Origin: Ignavibacteriaceae bacterium
Lineage (GTDB): Bacteria > Bacteroidota > Ignavibacteria > Ignavibacteriales > Ignavibacteriaceae
Direction of reading: 5' to 3'
Length of the DNA: 6,523 bases
Assembly: GCA_019912505.1 (NCBI GenBank)
Contig: JAIOIM010000154.1
Coordinates: 1 to 6,523, forward strand
Part shown: positions 5,085 to 6,523 of the stretch, piece by piece
Position numbering within the stretch: position 1 is the stretch's first letter
Layout of the letters: every line of letters begins with the position of its first letter
Position numbers and translations under genes: made by a program
The notes under the pieces: generated by a model
Told to the model about the DNA's origin: nothing
What the model saw: the letters and a program-made list of their open reading frames with translations, nothing else
Database searches by the model: none

Positions 5085-6523
5085 TCATTTTAAAAGCGTC
5101 ATCTTATCGCGATGAATAAATTTTTCGCCGGCTTTTAACTCAAGTATATAAATCCCGCTTGAAAGAGATGATGCGTTAAATATAGTTTGATAGGTTCCGG
5201 CTGGTTTATATTCATCCACTAATTGGGCAACTTTTTTGCCGAGTATATCGTAAACGGTTATATCAATAAAATCGGCTGACGCAACATCATACTTAATTGT
5301 TGTTGTTGGGTTAAAGGGGTTTGGAAAATTTTGGTAAAGCTTAAAATCCGCCGGTGTGGTTATTGAATTACTTTCTTCAGATAATACGATATCAAAATAA
5401 GATAATATTTTTATCATTAAATCAGTTCTAATTTCAGCCGGATAGATAGTTTCAAAAGGAACAGCAAGTGCTACAACTTTTCCCGGGTACGTTCCGCCGT
5501 TAAACATACCACTGTAATAAACACCTGCATAGCCGTAGGAAGTATCAAAACCATTGTATGTTAAACAAACTTCGCCGCCGTTAACTGCTTTAACAACGTC
5601 CGGCCATTTTACATTTATTGTTCCGTGTGTACCGTTATCAAAATAAAATGAAGGCACACCGGAAAAAATGGACGGAGTAATCGGTGTGCATTGATAATAA
5701 GTTGCCGACTGTGTGTTTGGAGCATCGTCAATATATTTCATCTTCAAAAAATTATTTATAAAATCTTTGTCGGATGCCGAGCCTTTGAAATCGAGATCCC
5801 ACGCAAGTTCACACCCGCTCACCAACAATTTACCTCCCTGCTGTAAAAATAATTTTACCTTTTCCTGCTCGGCTGTAGAGAAAGTTTCATCGACTGTACT
5901 TTCATCACCAAGAATGTAATCTGCCATAAGGTAGTCTGTTAAATTAAATAAACCGTCGGTTATCGCATCGTTTGTGCAAGAATTAAAACAGGCACTATCC
6001 TGGTTAAATGCTGAGGCATGCTGACGAATAAAATTATATGTATTACCTGCGGAAGCTCTATCAAATCCGTTTACAATTAATATCGGGTTTTGCGCTCCGG
6101 TTTTGCAAGCCAGCACTTCTGATTCGACTGAGCTGCCAAGCGTGTTGACGGCTTTTATTTTTATATAATAAACGATGTTCGGGACTAAGTTATCCACCGT
6201 AAAGTTGTTTGATGAAACCGATAGCGGAGGATTAAAGGTAACACCATCGGTGCTTCCATAAACACTATAGCTCTGAACAGCAGGATCTTCTTTAATGATA
6301 AAACGAATTTTATTTGTCCCTTCGCTTTTTATACCGAATGATTTGGGCTGGAGCGGACCGGTTGCAGTAGAAATATATGTTGGCTGCAGCATTGCCCCGG
6401 CTTCATTGCTCAATACTTTATAAAGAATTCCATCGGTTAAAATTTGATTTATTTTTTTTACTGCTCCGTCAAGAAAAAATTCATTATTTAAAAACCTGAT
6501 GCCGTGGCTGTAATCCATATATG
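5085..6523 (-). CDS. Secreted T9SS protein with FN3 and class I glutamine-amidotransferase-like domains (5' end outside window)
   Basis: The frame is open to the right edge. The first visible ATG (6518) is preceded by an in-frame TAT codon, and no signal peptide is seen, so the true start lies beyond the window. Counting from that ATG (477 residues): 1-50 is an unassigned segment, perhaps the tail of a catalytic domain; 57-140 is a fibronectin type III-like domain (SYSVYGSTDG, VYYIKIKAVN); 145-378 is a class I glutamine-amidotransferase-like domain (ILIVNGFDR, LFLQQGGKLLVSGCELAWDLD, VVALAVPFETI) with Cys236 at an elbow-like position; 393-477 is a T9SS type A sorting domain (LYQNFPNPFNPTTTIKYD, VYDILGKKV, SSGIYILELKAG). 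The sorting domain sends the protein through the outer membrane to the surface or medium. The domain order resembles Bacteroidota proteins annotated as xanthan lyase or N-acetylmuramoyl-L-alanine amidase with FN3 and sorting domains. The enzymatic function cannot be settled here. Confidence 0.85.
   Translation of the reverse strand, partial: YMDYSHGIRFLNNEFFLDGAVKKINQILTDGILYKVLSNEAGAMLQPTYISTATGPLQPKSFGIKSEGTNKIRFIIKEDPAVQSYSVYGSTDGVTFNPPLSVSSNNFTVDNLVPNIVYYIKIKAVNTLGSSVESEVLACKTGAQNPILIVNGFDRASAGNTYNFIRQHASAFNQDSACFNSCTNDAITDGLFNLTDYLMADYILGDESTVDETFSTAEQEKVKLFLQQGGKLLVSGCELAWDLDFKGSASDKDFINNFLKMKYIDDAPNTQSATYYQCTPITPSIFSGVPSFYFDNGTHGTINVKWPDVVKAVNGGEVCLTYNGFDTSYGYAGVYYSGMFNGGTYPGKVVALAVPFETIYPAEIRTDLMIKILSYFDIVLSEESNSITTPADFKLYQNFPNPFNPTTTIKYDVASADFIDITVYDILGKKVAQLVDEYKPAGTYQTIFNASSLSSGIYILELKAGEKFIHRDKMTLLK

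Noticed and set aside
5713..5919. 68-codon plus-strand frame inside the T9SS gene
   Set aside because: Antisense to the amidotransferase-like domain, with no independent support.

Overview
The window looks like chromosomal DNA from the Bacteroidota/Ignavibacteria side of the FCB group. Three observations support this. The protein at the right edge ends in a type IX secretion (T9SS) type A sorting domain with the NFPNPFNPTTTIKY signature, a form especially common in Ignavibacteria-like genomes. Intergenic DNA is very AT-rich, and most genes have weak Shine-Dalgarno sites. A promoter matching the Bacteroidota pattern TTTG-N20-TAnnTTTG lies in front of the phosphoglycerate mutase gene. The exact genus cannot be read from the sequence.

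Layout: three plus-strand genes are followed by two (or two and a half) minus-strand genes, meeting tail to tail near position 4300. On the plus strand are an exported SMP-30/gluconolactonase-like beta-propeller protein (125-1021), a Na+/H+ antiporter NhaA (1175-2512), and a cofactor-independent phosphoglycerate mutase (2621-4249). The mutase has the sequence style of plant/trypanosomatid iPGM rather than the E. coli/Bacillus form. A rho-independent-like hairpin follows the first gene. A nested palindrome sits in the convergent gap after gpmI.

On the minus strand is the 3' part of a large secreted T9SS protein (5085 to beyond the right edge), with an FN3 domain, a class I glutamine-amidotransferase-like domain and the sorting domain. 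It is followed 113 bases later by a small lipoprotein locus. There a clear lipoprotein signal peptide (4971-4906) is cut by an in-frame TAA three codons after the lipobox cysteine. The same frame then continues as a 153-codon ORF (4893-4432) with its own good Shine-Dalgarno site.

The genes do not form an obvious pathway: there is one glycolytic enzyme, one ion antiporter and three envelope or exported proteins. I see no mobile element, CRISPR array, rRNA, tRNA or defence system. The most notable point is the interrupted lipoprotein. The iPGM subtype, the T9SS amidotransferase-like protein and the nested palindrome are secondary.
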